Shown: positions 26,101 to 38,484, counted from the stretch's first letter. The stretch is DNA of 64,000 nt from Mesorhabditis belari (GCA_958450365.1 CAUEEP010000730.1:2355001-2419000), one strand, 5' to 3'. Numbers and translations are program-made. Notes: generated by a model from the sequence alone, not told the origin.

Positions 26101-29100
26101 AAAGAAGACATATTGGAATTGATGCTGAGGGAAGACTTCACTTCACTGCTGTACAAGTAGGAGAGATATAGTATTTTAGATAAAAATATTTTAAACGTAG
26201 TACTATGCAAAAGTGGCTGAACCAATATGCAGTTGGTTTATTTATTTATTATTCAAGGCGAATGTTTTCATTTCAGAAAGAAGATGGTCGTCGGGGTCTC
26301 CTTTATGAATGCGCAGCTTCATCACCCGTTCTTCGAGGAGAATATAGATCAGGAGAACGTGTTCGATTAGAAGTCAATGAGAGACAAAGTGAAGAATGTT
26401 TGCAATAAAAACTCACATTTGACTTATACTGGTTTATACTGAAATAACATAAAATCTTTGAGTACTCTCCGTGCCAATTCGAACTCTTTACTCGACACCC
26501 GATGAAGTAACGGTGAAAACAGGGGAACGACTCAAATTGCAATGTATTTTTGGAGGAAGGTTGAGTTGTTATTTGTTTTCATTATTTATTTGAAGTTTTT
26601 CTTGACGTGACCCATTATAATTCAGACCAAGACCGGTGGTGTTTTGGGAGCGAGAAGATGGGGAGTTACCAAAAGATCGCATGAAAGTGAGCAAAAAGAG
26701 AAGTTTTATAGAACAGCAACAGCTTTGTAAACATTTTTTTGAAAAATAGAATTGGCTCTTTCCAGGATCTATCGTCGGGCGAATCGGACTTTGGAATGGC
26801 TTTAGTTATCGATCACGTGATCCCACAAGATGCTGGAATTTATCTCTGTCGTGCTCAACACCTTCAACATGTTTTCAATGTGAAAGTTCATGGTTTGAAG
26901 ATTTGATCACAAAAAACCTAAGCCCATTCATTATAGCAGCTCCTTTCTGGGATGAGAAGCCACCACTAGATTTGACAAGTAGTGAGGATTCGGAAGTGAG
27001 TTTTGGCCGTTGCCTTTGAAAGATTAGTTTATGGCTATTGAAAAAATATGAAGTTCTTTAGGCGGAGCTTCGCTGTATTGCAGGAGGTAGTCCAATCCCC
27101 GTGGTTTCCTGGTTTCTCAATGGACGTCCCCTATCCGGTCCACAATCAGGTAGTCATAAACGCATTCGCGACGATCCCATTTTTCGGTGTTTTGGTCTCT
27201 GAGACCAGAACGATTTTAGCGCCAGATCAAGACGAAAATTGTACTTGAGAGGTTTAGCTAGGAAATCCGAATCTGTCTTTAATTTTCGATTATGAACTCA
27301 TCATGGTCACTACCAAGCAAGTCAAAAACTTGGGTAATTAAACCGAAATGGATAAAAAAGAGCGGACCCGGGAGCTTGTTTCTGCTCCCTATACCCAAAG
27401 ACTCTGTGCCAGGTGTCGAGCGATTACTCAAAGATGAAATTTTCATTGTTTTGCATAAACGCGCGGCTTCTGGCACACGGCGCAGATTTCTCAAAATAAC
27501 CCGGATTTTTTCACAAGAAAATCAATAGCTTTGTTATTTCAATATTTCTGCGATCTCTTTTCACTTTTTATTAGAAAAAATATCAGAGCATTTTTTGATA
27601 CCAAAAGCATCAAAATCGGTCAAGCAGGAAAAAGTTTCTTTAATGTCGGAGTTGGGGACTCCTCAAAATGGCCGAGACCTATACTCTTATTTCGAATATT
27701 TAGGGTTACTGTAGATCAAAACTAATACTGGCTTCGAATTCCCCACCCCCAAAAACCCCCATATACAAATTTGCAGCTTAATCTGTAATCTTAAATTATA
27801 ACAATTTCAAGTGGGGACCAGCGGGGGGCATTGTCGTGAGTGTGTTAAGAAGGGTCTTTAAAATAAGTTTTGATCTCCTTGAAATAATAGCATTTTAAAT
27901 GGTATTTTTTCATTAGTGCAAGTTTCAGAATACGACGATGATCCTCGGCGCCAGTTTTTCCAGGGAGGACGCATCATGAGAATCACGGTTGGTTATGACT
28001 TCATTTTCGCATTCATATTATTGTATCTTATTTATATCAACTAAAATAATGTGTTGTTTCTAAATCTAGAATTTGAAACAAGATATTGACACGGGTGTCT
28101 ATCAATGTAATGCCTCGTCATCACTCGGATACGTCTATTCAAATGTGTTTATCAATGTGAAAGGTACGTTTTAGTCAAATCTCTAATTCTTTCTTAAAAT
28201 ACATTTCTTAGATTGACAACTTGAAAGTTGGTACACTTTTCCGTATTTTCCAGAAAACATATTTAATACGCCAATTGAATTAGACTTCTCGAAATAAAAG
28301 TTATATATTATTTAATTTAAGAGATGCTTAAACAAATTTGGGTAACTTTTGAAACGAATTTAAGCAGAAATTCAAGTTTTTCTGAAAATTCTGCAAACAG
28401 ACATATAACTAAAGCAATTAGACAAAACGAGCTGAGAATTCGGCTATATGCCTAACTTTTCATGCTCTATCTTTTTTCTATTCACATCAAAATAGGTTTC
28501 TGTGGAAGAAAGTGCTCAAATCGCTTCATCGAGTGATCATCAATTTTGGTTCCACAACTTCTTGCCTCCTAGAAACCTATAAAATCGAAACTTTTCTAAA
28601 TCTGTCAAATTTTAGAGGATAAATAGACCTTTTTATGGGTGAAAACTGTAGATTAATTGATGCACTAGTTATTTCTAAAAAGTGCAATGAATAAGTGTAC
28701 CAACTTTCAAGTTGCCAATCTAATATACAGGGTGTTCAAAAAATCCACTTCGGGTCAAATTTTAAAAATATTTCCGGTGGCTCAAGGTGGTAGGTATAGT
28801 GCAAAAATGATTTTTTTTAGGTCGGGAAATTTTGATGCTTTCATGATTTCCACTGTATCATGACTCCCAATTACAAGAAATTTCTGAGCCACCATGGTCA
28901 CCACCATGAGACTTTTGCCATAAAATTAAGACTTTCTATTGGCGTCGTGGTGTCATATTAGCGTCATTAAATAAACGAAATTTTCGGCCAAAGATTTATT
29001 CATCTACATTATATGATAGTCTGTCGTACACAATAGATTCTCAACTCGCTTTTTTAAAGAAGTGCCCCGTTTTTCCAAGGAAACGCTGGTCAATAAAGTG

Positions 29101-32100
29101 TATGGTTTAAATTTGTAGTTATCCTATTAGTATTGATTATGCACCACGACGCCAATAGAAAGTCTTAATTTTATGGCAAAAGTCTCATGGTGGTGGCCCA
29201 TATGGTGGTGGTGGCCATGGTGGCTCAGAAATTTCTTGTATTGGGAGTCATGATACAGTGGAAATCATGAAAGCATCAAAATTTCCCGACCTCAAAAAAA
29301 TCATTTTTGCACTATACCTACCACCTTGAGCCACCGGAAATATTTTTAAAATTTGACCCGAAGTGGATTTTTGGACACCCTGTATTCATTATTATTAGAG
29401 AATTGCCTAATCTAAAGAGTTAAAAGAATTTTTAGCTCATGCACCGCACTTTTTGATGCCGTCGAAGCGAGAGTGGAGTGTTGTGATTCGCTCAAATATC
29501 GATCTTGATTGTCAAGTGAGAAATCGTTGAAATACATTGGCCAATATAAAATGGCACATCATGTTATAATATTTGTTATTTTATCGCTTTCTTAGCCTTA
29601 GGCTAAATAAATTGATTATTGGTAAGGTTATCAAATTTACTTTTACATAGATAAAAGAGATTATAAAAACTTAGGTTGATGCTGCTCCGACAGCCGACGT
29701 GCATTGGGTGGACGAGGACGATCGACCAGTGATCCCCGTTGAGCCAAGGGTTACGGTAGGAAATTTCAGGACAATAAAACAATGCACTTCATATCAATTT
29801 CCTTCGAAGATTCTCCCCAATCACACTCTTCGTATTCTTGATGTTCACACAGCCGATGAAGGTCTTTACTATTGCAATGTCTCCAACAAATATGGCATTA
29901 ATCGGGCCACAAATCGACTACAAGTCTATAGTGAGTGAATAAAGTGAATAAACAAATAAACTAAACATATTTAGAACCAACATATTTTGTTAAAGTACCA
30001 GAACCGAGAGATTTGGAGGTCGAAGCTGGGGCTGAGGTATTTGACTGACTTGGAAGATATTTTAGCTCATATGATTCTTTGTAAGGTATTCTGTACGTGA
30101 CATTTTTTTCAAGTGAGCATGCAAATTTTTTAGGCAAATAAAATTTTCGTAGCCCTTTTCAGCCCTATTTTGTTCAAGATCAGAAAGCGAGAGCGTAACC
30201 TAGAGTCGTTTCGTTCAGGTGGAATTAGAATGTCGAGCGGAATCTGATGAGCGACTAAGTGTGAGATACACATGGAGTCTCAATGGAGCTTCGATCAATG
30301 AATCGAACACGTTCCGGTGGGTGTCTTGTAAGTACAGATCAATTGAAAACATATTGTAAAGAAGTAAGGAGGTAACAGTTAGAATATCCTGGTATGCGAT
30401 AACAATATAGGTATTTGTTAGTGAATGTAAAATCTGGCGACATTTGCAGATATATTGGCGATTACAAGCTTCGTCTTTCTCGTGTTGCCGGTCGTCACTC
30501 AGGTCTCATCGAATGTCAAGCACTTACCGATGTCGATCTAAAAATTGCCGTTATGAAACTCGCCGTGAAAGGTACATTACAAATTAATCGATATAAAAAA
30601 CTATTTTGGATTCAATTTATTTGCATTCTTTGAATATATTTTTTTCAAAAGTGTTTTCCAGATGTCCCTTCATCTCCCCGTCTCACCTCTTGTTCATGCT
30701 CCGAGCGAAAAGTTCTTCTCAAATGGGATCCCTCAAATTCTCATGGTTCTCCAATCAAAAGATATTTCATCGAAATGCACACCGATTTTGAAAGAGTGAG
30801 CTAAATAACAAGTTTAACACATTCGCGACGATACGGCCCACCGGTGGGCCGTACTTTAGTATTTTTTGAGGCCAATTGTGCTGAAAATTTGCAATTAGGG
30901 GTTTTCGAGAATGAGGAATTCGAGTCCGTTATTAGTTTTTAAAGAAAACTGCTCTATTTTTGGATATTTCATTTGGTTTAATTACCCAAGTGCAACCCTA
31001 CATCCAAGGCCGTGTGCCAGAAGGTGCGCAATTGCAAAAACGTGAAAATTTTCATGTTTACGTAATCGCGTGGCTTCTGGCACACGGCCTCGAGAGATAA
31101 AGGAGGAAACCCAAACTGTTTTGCCTTTTCCTCTCCAATTTGGTTTAATTACCCAAGCTTTAGAGAGTTTTGTGATGACCGTATTGGCTCCGAAATTAAA
31201 GTTGCTCAAAGACCAATAACGGATTCAGATTCTCCATCCCAGAACGCCTCCCGTTACAAATTATCAGGTCTACAGCTAACATAGATAGCTGTCGTCCGAA
31301 GCGGCAGCCAAGCCAAAAATGACTTTGTCGTGAATGTGTTAACGGCAAACCCAAAAAAACTTTTAGGATCATTGGGAGGTGAAACACGAAGAAGCTGATA
31401 GTAACAAGGATATCTATGAGAAAGAACTTCCATTGAGTCCATGGGTGAGTAAATTCATTGTCTATGTTTGAGGAATATTGGATAATAGAAAACTGGAATT
31501 TCAGGTGAACTACACATTCCGAGTAATATCCGAGAACTATTTTGGGCGAAGTGATAAGAGACCGGCAGCTTTAGATGAAGGTAGGAAAAGAATGAAACAA
31601 ATGGGGGACGGCTATTTGGTTCACTTATAAAACTATTTTCATACGTTTTTCTACGAATCTCAATCTGAACTGAAATTTTCCAGGTGAAAGCCGCGATAAT
31701 TGTCGATGTCAAACGAGGGCCTCGTCTCCATATGTGAATCCGGCCGGTGTTTGGGCCCAAGGGGATAAACCTGGTGAGGCTTTAAAAAAAGCTCTTTAAA
31801 AAACTCTAGGTATAATGTTTGCCTATTTTGTTTATCTTGCATTCTTATAAGAAGTAAAACAAAACCGATTACTTTCAGCAAAGTTACAGTATTTTATTTG
31901 ACAGAACTCTCCCGAATAAGAAGTATTCGGACTGACAATGAGTATTAAATTAAAGCTTTTAAACGATTCAAAAGTTATTCAATTGATCTGAATATTTTTA
32001 TACCATTTTTATCAAACAAGAGATTAAAACTTTAAGTTTCTGCCAGGCTAACACAACTGGCACAGCAGAAACAAAAATATAAAAGCAATTATTAAAAGTT

Positions 32101-34518
32101 CCTAAAGATAATCTAATCGTACATTGGACTCCGATGGAAAAGATCGATTGGAATGCCCCACATCTACAATATCAGATCAGGTTTCAGTTGTATCTCTTAC
32201 TTGATAAAGCTCATTACAGATACAAATTGAATAATCCATCAGTTGCTTGGGATGAATTCATTGTTGAGGATCCATTAGCTGTAAGTTGATTAAACTTTGA
32301 GACACAAAAGGCTCATTTAGAATAACACGATTATCCGCGAACAACCAACTTATAAGGAATACCTAGTACAAGTTCGTTTTCTACTAGTTTTTCCCAATTA
32401 TAATATAATGCATACATATGCTTACCAAACCTAGGTTTTTCTTCACATAAACTTTAAATATCAATAGTTTCGAAAACCTAGGTGAGAGCCGTGAATGCCA
32501 TTGGGGCCTCAATCAACGAGCCGGAGATCGTAAAGGGATTCTCGGGAGAAGACGGTTTGCAAAATTCCGAATTTTATTAATTAAAAAGATTTTAGAAACT
32601 AGTAGTTTACAAAGTTTTAAAGATGAAAGTAAAATTTAGAGCCAACTGAAGCTCCCGGTGCATTTTCTCATGGAGAATTCTTAAATTTCTCCTCCCTGAA
32701 CGTTTCATGGAATTCGGTAAATGAGAAATCGATTCATGGATATTTTCTTGGATATGAAGTGAGTAACCAGGCTATGATATAAAATGCCTAGCAGATAACA
32801 TATAGTATGATAAATTTAAGTACGTCAAGCATCTTTTGGGCAGTGTTTTGTTTGAAACTAAATAGTGGCAGAACAGACAAAATGTATACTTTTCTAGGTG
32901 AGCTTCTAAATGTAGAGTAAAATTATTCAGATCGAATACTGGCCGGTGGATGACGTGGTGATCATGGCCGAACAAGTGATTGTCCCCCGAGATACACAAT
33001 TTTTTCTTCTCTCCGGCCTTCGTCCACACACTAACTACACTGCTGTGATACGAGTGAAAAACAAGTAAAGTTTAACGTTTCAAGATTCCCATACTGACTA
33101 AAGGACATTACTTTTAGTCAGTACCGTGGTCCCACATCGAATACAATCCATTTTGAGACACCAGAAGGAGGTAAAAATGTGAAATAATAATAAAATGAGC
33201 TAAAATTTGCTTATTCAATTCGTTCAATAGTTGATCGAATTTTTCAGTTCCCTCAGCGGTCGGAGCACTCCATGTCTCATCTGTTGGTGCTCATTCAATT
33301 CTTGTCGAATGGCGCCCCCCTCAACGTCCAAATGGATTCATTCGTGGCTACTTCATCACATTTACCAATGATCAAAGTGAAAAAGAAGCAGTTTGTTTTG
33401 AATTTTCAAATTTTCTAGATGATACTGAAGAGACGTATGTGCTTCATCGTCAGACCCATTATCTGCACGAGCGAGCCCACTCTGATTCTCCATACAAGGT
33501 AGATTTCTTAAGCTTTTTGAGTAAAAAGACAAATTTAGGTAGCTGTTTGGGCGGAGACAAAAGCTGGTGAAGGACCAAAAACAATGCGACCCGTGAGGAC
33601 ATACCCAATTGGAGGTGTGCATGATCAAAAAATAAAGAATATGGCATAATGAGTCTTTCGGTCCTTTTAGCTTCTAAAAGATTCAGTTCAGAAAGAATCT
33701 TTCAGATCCATATCGACCTTCGTTTTTGATAGCGAATTTGAGTGGCGGATCCCTAGATGTTGAATGGTTACCAAGAGAAGCAGCTGGAATGCCTGGATCT
33801 TCTTTTTTGCTCAATTACACTCTTGCCGGTAAATGAAAAGAATTTTCAGTTTAGTTATGTTAGCTTTTAGAATATTTACTTTAAATTTGCTGCCTTTTGA
33901 AATATTTCTTTACAGTCAAAATTAAATAATCGCAAAAAAATCTTTCAGAGACTGGTCTGACAAACCAAACATTCCCTGTTTTTCTACCAAACACAAAGAT
34001 TCATCTGGATGGATTGAAGGAGGGATCAAGATATGTTCTCGTGGCAATTGCACGTGATGGAAAACGAGAGACTCCATCTGAACCTTATTACATTGACACT
34101 GAAGCACCCAGAGATCCGTCAAAGTTGAATCAAGGTTTGCAAAGAGAAACTTTAAAAGAATCACTTGACTGAGTTTCAGAATCGGCAAGAACGGCAGCTT
34201 GGTTTGTGTCAGTGTTGTTGGCAGCAGCGGTGGCAGTGTCTCTTCTTCTCGCATCATCTTGTTGTCTTCAACGACGTCGAGTGTCTGTTATCTAACTTTA
34301 TACGATGCAAAGTCAAGTTCGACACAACCAAAAAGCAATCAATGCCGGTTTTAGAATAAGAAAAACAAGTAGCTAGTCATTTTTACCAATAAACTTTCAG
34401 CTATAAGGTCGGTCGCGAAGAAGAGAAAGTTGGTGTCCCTCCCAGTAACAGTCGAGAAATCAACGATATTGAAGAGGATCGTAAATTTCTCGAGTACAAC
34501 TACGGGTATAAAAAATAG
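23199..34518 (+). CDS. lad-2: L1CAM-family adhesion receptor, LAD-2-like
   Basis: Single-pass neuronal adhesion molecule of the L1 family, acting in axon guidance at the cell surface. A signal peptide (MWIFFRIVFFSTLSLAAT) is followed by six Ig domains with paired cysteines (LKCTAS...YYQCFV; LNCTPP...YECAAS; LQCIFGG...YLCRAQ; LRCIAGG...YQCNAS; LDCQVDA...YYCNVS; LECRAES...LIECQA). Five fibronectin III repeats follow, with tryptophans in KVLLKWDP, LIVHWTP, LNVSWNS, ILVEWRPP and LDVEWLPRE. A transmembrane helix (WFVSVLLAAAVAVSLLLASS) precedes a basic stop-transfer. If spliced to the last exon at about 34401, the tail is only about 45 residues and ends EDRKFLEYNYGYKK. I see no ankyrin-binding FIGQY motif, which argues for noncanonical LAD-2 over SAX-7. 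Retaining the last intron would end the protein at 34295. Introns host seven or more mobile elements. Confidence 0.88.
23978..25227 (+). mobile_element. Full-length but dead mariner element
   Basis: Inverted ends of about 26 bp (left AGTGTCCGGAATGAAAATGC; right the complement of TAGGTTGTCGAGGATGAAAA) flank a 1.25-kb element with a decayed transposase. It lies in plus orientation in the L1CAM intron between the first and second Ig domains. The size and ends are typical of mariner. Confidence 0.9.
24138..25155 (+). pseudogene. Mariner transposase (D,D34D) pseudogene
   Basis: Former cut-and-paste transposase. It starts MEDQKYRIWVGLLYDFKQGK (N-terminal helix-turn-helix region). A second block reads STRELATMFAVGHTTIAHHL, and the catalytic domain shows WWDSRRLIHFEVL, YLQDNARPHTA and PYSSDLAPSDYHLF, the last two carrying the second and third acidic residues in mariner D,D34D spacing. 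The end reads ANNGEYLLD before TAA at 25153. The reading frame changes at least three times (near 24365, 24590 and 25050), with a stop after MTIF, so no intact protein can be made. Confidence 0.9.
25225..25484. mobile_element. Palindromic MITE abutting the mariner
   Basis: The inverted ends CTAATAGTATGACATGCC and GGCATGTCATACTATTAG are perfect over 18 bp. Further imperfect complementarity runs inward (GAGGA..CGCGTA, AAATCGGT, AAAATGATTTAGTGC). The first bases overlap the right end of the mariner copy, so one inserted at the edge of the other. Noncoding. Confidence 0.8.
25866..26049. mobile_element. Small foldback repeat in L1CAM intron
   Basis: Inverted arms of about 33 bp (GATCTTTACGGTTATCCGGG on the left, the complement near 26017-26049 on the right) bracket about 115 bp. 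A C-run at 26015-26022 sits at the inner edge of the right arm. Its right end runs almost to the exon beginning near 26066. Class unknown. Confidence 0.6.
27150..27490. repeat. Diverged copy of the TTAA element
   Basis: CGCATTCGCGACGATCCCAT at the left resembles the terminus of the element at 30818-31338. CTTGGGTAATTAAACC near 27330 and GGCTTCTGGCACACGGC near 27465-27482 are also shared. No TTAA duplication was found, so it is taken as a decayed relative in the intron of the fourth Ig domain. Confidence 0.55.
28211..28720. mobile_element. TA-flanked MITE carrying module copy C
   Basis: The inverted ends (GATTGACAACTTGAAAGTTG on the left, complement of GATTGGCAACTTGAAAGTTG on the right) are flanked by TA at 28209-28210 and 28721-28722. 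The interior contains, in minus orientation at about 28436-28530, the module also seen at 2613, 14281 and 60240. It is noncoding and lies in the intron between the fourth and fifth Ig domains. Confidence 0.85.
28728..29382. mobile_element. Long-arm foldback, CAGGGTG ends, TA flanks
   Basis: The ends are CAGGGTGTTCAAAAAATCCA and the complement of CAGGGTGTCCAAAAATCCAC, flanked by TA. The arms are about 225 bp each and nearly identical (shared GGTGGCTCAAGGTGGTAGGT, TTTTGATGCTTTCATGATTT, GACTTTTGCCATAAAATTAA), with a loop of about 190 bp. A GGTGGT-rich micro-expansion in the right arm (29190-29222) is the main difference. It lies 7 bp after the preceding element, in the same L1CAM intron. Confidence 0.9.
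30818..31338. mobile_element. TTAA-flanked element, piggyBac-like MITE
   Basis: TTAA occurs on both sides (30814-30817 and 31339-31342) of a 521-bp segment whose ends are inverted (CACATTCGCGACGA on the left, complement of CACATTCACGACAA on the right). TTAA duplication is the piggyBac hallmark. Inside are a long GC-rich palindrome centred at 30842/30843 (core GGCCCACCGGTGGGCC) and an inner inverted repeat around AATTACCCAAG. There is no ORF of note. It sits in an intron of the first FN3 domain. Confidence 0.8.
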
Positions 34519-35065
34519 TCGTCGAATTGCCAAATGTCTTTAAATAATCTTATTTTTCGGTCTTTCACATTTTTCTAGGTAAAATTAATTGAATTTTTAG
34601 AGGAATTTTGCTAAGATTTCCTGCCATTTTCGTTTGCACGTCGTTGTGATATTTTTTCTCGTTTTGCCACTTACGTATGATTTGCAATGCACATAAAAAT
34701 TCAGATCAGAAAATCAAAGATTGAGTTATAAAGTGCGCGTTAAAAGTTTACAAAAACACCCAGTTCAACGTCATTGAAAACTTTTCAGTTGACAGCTTCA
34801 AAGGAATAAAAATTAAGAAGTAAGATAAAAATGAGCAGCTAAGCAACAAAAAAAACATTTTTAAAAAAGTAGTCATAATTTCCCCAAACTTTCCCCAACT
34901 TTTGAATTACACAGTCAGCAAGGTCCTCTGTACAACATTTGAAATTTGACGATGCTCCTGTGCAAATATGGAAAACGATTTGACCACGTCTCATATTGAT
35001 CTAACAAATAAATTTCTGTCGATTTTGTCGTGGATCATTTCTCTTCTCTATATTGGATCGTTTCC
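34519..35065. other. Spacer and 5' UTR of galactosyltransferase gene
   Basis: Holds the L1CAM 3' UTR (AATAAA near 34805) and the leader of the next gene. A 63-codon ORF starting at 34968 is not in phase with the downstream exon and is judged to be 5' UTR. Confidence 0.5.
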
Positions 35066-38000
35066 ATGGGACGGTGAGTCTTTTCCCCTCTCCATCGCTC
35101 ATTCCGAAGAATTCTATCAAAAGATAGTGCCTTTTTGGGTCAACAAATTCATTGAATAGACCCTCAGGGATCTATCCATTTCCTTGCCTTTTCCCCTTTT
35201 TTATTTATTTTCCTCCTTTGATTTTCTCAATATGTTTCGAATATGGAATCCCTGGGCATCTCGTTTTGTGTCTCTTTCATTCACACATCTCGTTAACCGA
35301 ACGGTCGCCCGATTTTTGTGGTCGGTTCATTTGCTCACTTTTCTTTTATAAATTACCGTAAATTTAGCATTTAACCATGAACTATGGTTAACGCTTATAA
35401 GAGTTTATTAGAGAGAACTTTCACGTAAGAAATAACTACTAGATTTTTAAAATCATCTTCATATCAAGGTATACATTTACTTCGAAATCCACCATATCTA
35501 CAGTCATAGAGGTCATTCTAGAATCTTTGGAAACAACTATTTAACAGCAAAATTTGGGTTTTATGGGAACTTAGGACAAAAATAGTAATTCATTGAACAG
35601 TTATTTCTTTTCTTCTTCAGTAGGCATTGACGAGAACCGGTTTATAAAAATTCGACTGGCTTAGAGTTGGACGCTGTTTCCCCGTTTGTGTGCGTTCCTG
35701 GGCTCAGGTTTAGGGGTAAACTCACCATAACATGGTTCCACAGCCCCAGGCACCTCTTTATTCACGGGAACACAGCCCTCTTCACGTATCATTTCACAGT
35801 CCGTGAATGTTTACAATTCCAATTGTGTTAATTGCATGTAATTTCCTTGAAATCATTAGTAGAAACTTTATCGGGGATGAGGAAACTAAGGGAAAATTAA
35901 AAGAACACAAGATTTGACAGAAGGGAAGTTTACTCAGAAGTCACGACCCTTCTCGCAAAAAAAGGTGAACAAAAAGAAATAAACGGGCGAAGGTAGCCAG
36001 GGCGCGGTACAAAATCTTACCTTAGATTTATGAGGACAACGCTGTGACCCATTTATTGTGGTTTCGGTATTGAATCAGAGAAGCACACAAACATCACAAT
36101 AAATCATTCTAGTAGAAAGATGTAACAAAGAAAATCACTGATTGTAAGGAAGGCTTCTATCAAAGCCGTAAAACCTTTATATCACCCCGACAACCTAACA
36201 ATCTATCTAACTATTCAGGAATGCGTGGTTGGGTTTTCTCTTTGGAACTTTTCTCGGCTTCTTCACATTTTCGACTTTGTCGCCGGTTTATTATAGGTAA
36301 CTAAAGTAATTTTCAACAATGTTACTGAAAACTTTAAGAATACAGTAACACTATAATAAAGCGTTTTGTGTACTGTAGCATACAGAGTAGAGACGAGAAA
36401 TTAGAATATTTACAATATCTTTCAAGCATAAAGAGTTCATCAACCAATAAGATTCTTTACCTATCTTATGTTTCAGTGTCCTGCGTGGAGAGCCACGAGC
36501 GTGGATGACTACAGAACAACATATAGAAAATATTACTGTTACAACGATTAGTTTAATGGTCGAAGGTTGAAGGCAAAATGTGATGCAACGATCGAACTCT
36601 TTTAGATACAAGTGAAATTCGCGCAGAAACCACTGCAACACCGTGCCCTACTTACCCGACGACAATAGAGCAAATTTTGACAACGACTGGTTTGGAAAGC
36701 TTTGCATTAAAAATCCTTCCTCAATTTAGCAACTTTGTTACAGATCGCGCAAAGAAATGGCCTCGAGTATTTTGTATGATCAATACGATGCCCGAGAAAC
36801 ATCACACTCGTGTCAAACAAGTCAATGTATGCTATTCTATTTTTGAGCTTTCTTCATTTATTTTTCCTCAAATCAAAACCCATAAAGTTCGCGTGTTTCC
36901 AGGAGACATGGGCTCGTCATTGCGATGGGCATGTATTCATGACAACTGAACTGAACGAGACGCTCACCCCGTTTTGGGAACTTAAATTTGGGTGAGCATT
37001 CGGAAAAGCTTTGTAAAAACTTAAAAATGGTGATGTGTTGAGATTTAATTCACTCAATTAAGTCTCTTCTAGGCATTTTATTATCAAATCCATTACATAA
37101 ACGCATAAGGAGCGAGGGGGCTGAAACTAGGCTAAAGATCCGGGTGTGCTAGAGTACAGACCATACCGTAACATTAGCGGCACAGTGTTAGCGGAAAGAC
37201 TCTGTAATGTGTTAAATGTGCTTTTTGATCATCCTATTAACAGGAAAGATCCTTATTCTTTAAGATTTCTCTGTGTTTCAATGACAAAAATAACAATTAC
37301 AAACACAAAGAATCAACTATTCCAGAAATGCAACTCATAACACGCATAATTACTGCTGGATTTGGGACCGGATTAGAACCGCATTCACAAAAGTGTACAA
37401 CGAGAAATTGGTAGGTGAATAAAAGACAGAAATCTAAATAAAATACTCAAACAGACAGATTTCGATTGGTTTCTGAAAGGAGATGACGACGCTTTTTTCA
37501 TCATCGAAAATCTGAAGGAATACCTGAAAGATAAGGATCCCGAAAAACCATACCTTCTTGGAACAATGCTGCTCTATAATCTAAAGGTTGGATAGTTTGG
37601 ATAAAAAACATGTACGCTAACTGTTTGATAGATGCAATGATTTTGCAAAAAAAATAATTTCAGGGTCGGCCAAAGGATTTTGTTTATCCAAGTGGTGGAG
37701 CCGGTTATGTGTTGTCGAAAGGAGCGGTGAAGAGGTGACTCTTGAAAGTCAATAATGTGAGATTGGGGTATTCACAACCTTTGCTTAGGTAAAGGTGCCT
37801 ACAAATCACAAAAAATGCGTGTATAAAGTGTCATAAAATAGAATCCTTTAGTTTTGTCTCAGTGATGCACGACGGAGAAAAATGTCTAAATACTTCCTAT
37901 TATCATGAGGACACTGAGGTTATAAAAGATTGAATTAAAAAGAGTCAAATAAAATTCAGATGGGTTGGTGTTTGTACAATGCAGGAGTTGAAGTGTTGAC

Positions 38001-38196
38001 ATCAGTGGATACATATGGAAGACATATGTATGAAAAATGAAAAGAATAAAATATGGATAAATTCTACAGGATGTTGCCGATTGATGTCTCTGCAATTGTC
38101 GATGCGAATAATTCAACAAGACCCGTTGACAGAGGATGGGCTATTCAATCTACACAGCTTCCATTCAAACAAGTTTGTATGCAGCGGGAAAAGTAG
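35066..38196 (+). CDS. Core-1 beta1,3-galactosyltransferase-like (C1GALT family)
   Basis: Golgi type II membrane enzyme of the T-synthase family, which transfers galactose from UDP-Gal to O-linked GalNAc. The first coding exon seems to be only 8 nt (ATGGGACG, 35066-35073). After a 1.1-kb intron the second exon gives RNAWLGFLFGTFLGFFTF, a signal anchor just after the N-terminus. The stem is Thr-rich. The catalytic part shows RVFCMINTMPEKHHTR, the NETWARHCDGHVFMTTEL block, DFDWFLKGDDDAFFIIENL (DDD metal site), PYLLGTML, the SGGAGYVLSKGAVKR block and MHDGEKCLNTSYYHEDTEMG. The end is CMQREK with TAG at 38194. The splice after TTI and the last intron (near 38027-38070) were inferred by reading frame. 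Whether it is the true T-synthase or a nematode paralogue cannot be told here. Confidence 0.83.
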
Positions 38197-38484
38197 AGAA
38201 TAACGACTATGTAGGTGCCTATGTTTTACGAAGTTCGCAAAGGTACTAACAATTATTTCATTTGGACATTTTCTCTAGTCAAGATGAACCAATTATTTAT
38301 TTAGGGTCCGGAGTGTTGCAGTCACCATCTAATCTCAACACATCACATTCCCCAAGTGCTCATCTCAACATATTATTATCTTATTTATAATCTCACCATT
38401 GCGGGTCTATTAAATCATTGAATCATATCTGCAGCAAATTAAACTTACAACAAAAAGAGACCAGAATTTCGTTGTGTAGTTTTG

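Noticed and set aside
34968..35159. ORF starting MENDLTTSHIDL as start of the galactosyltransferase
   Set aside because: Its splice donor phase does not match the membrane-anchor exon; the short ATG at 35066 does.
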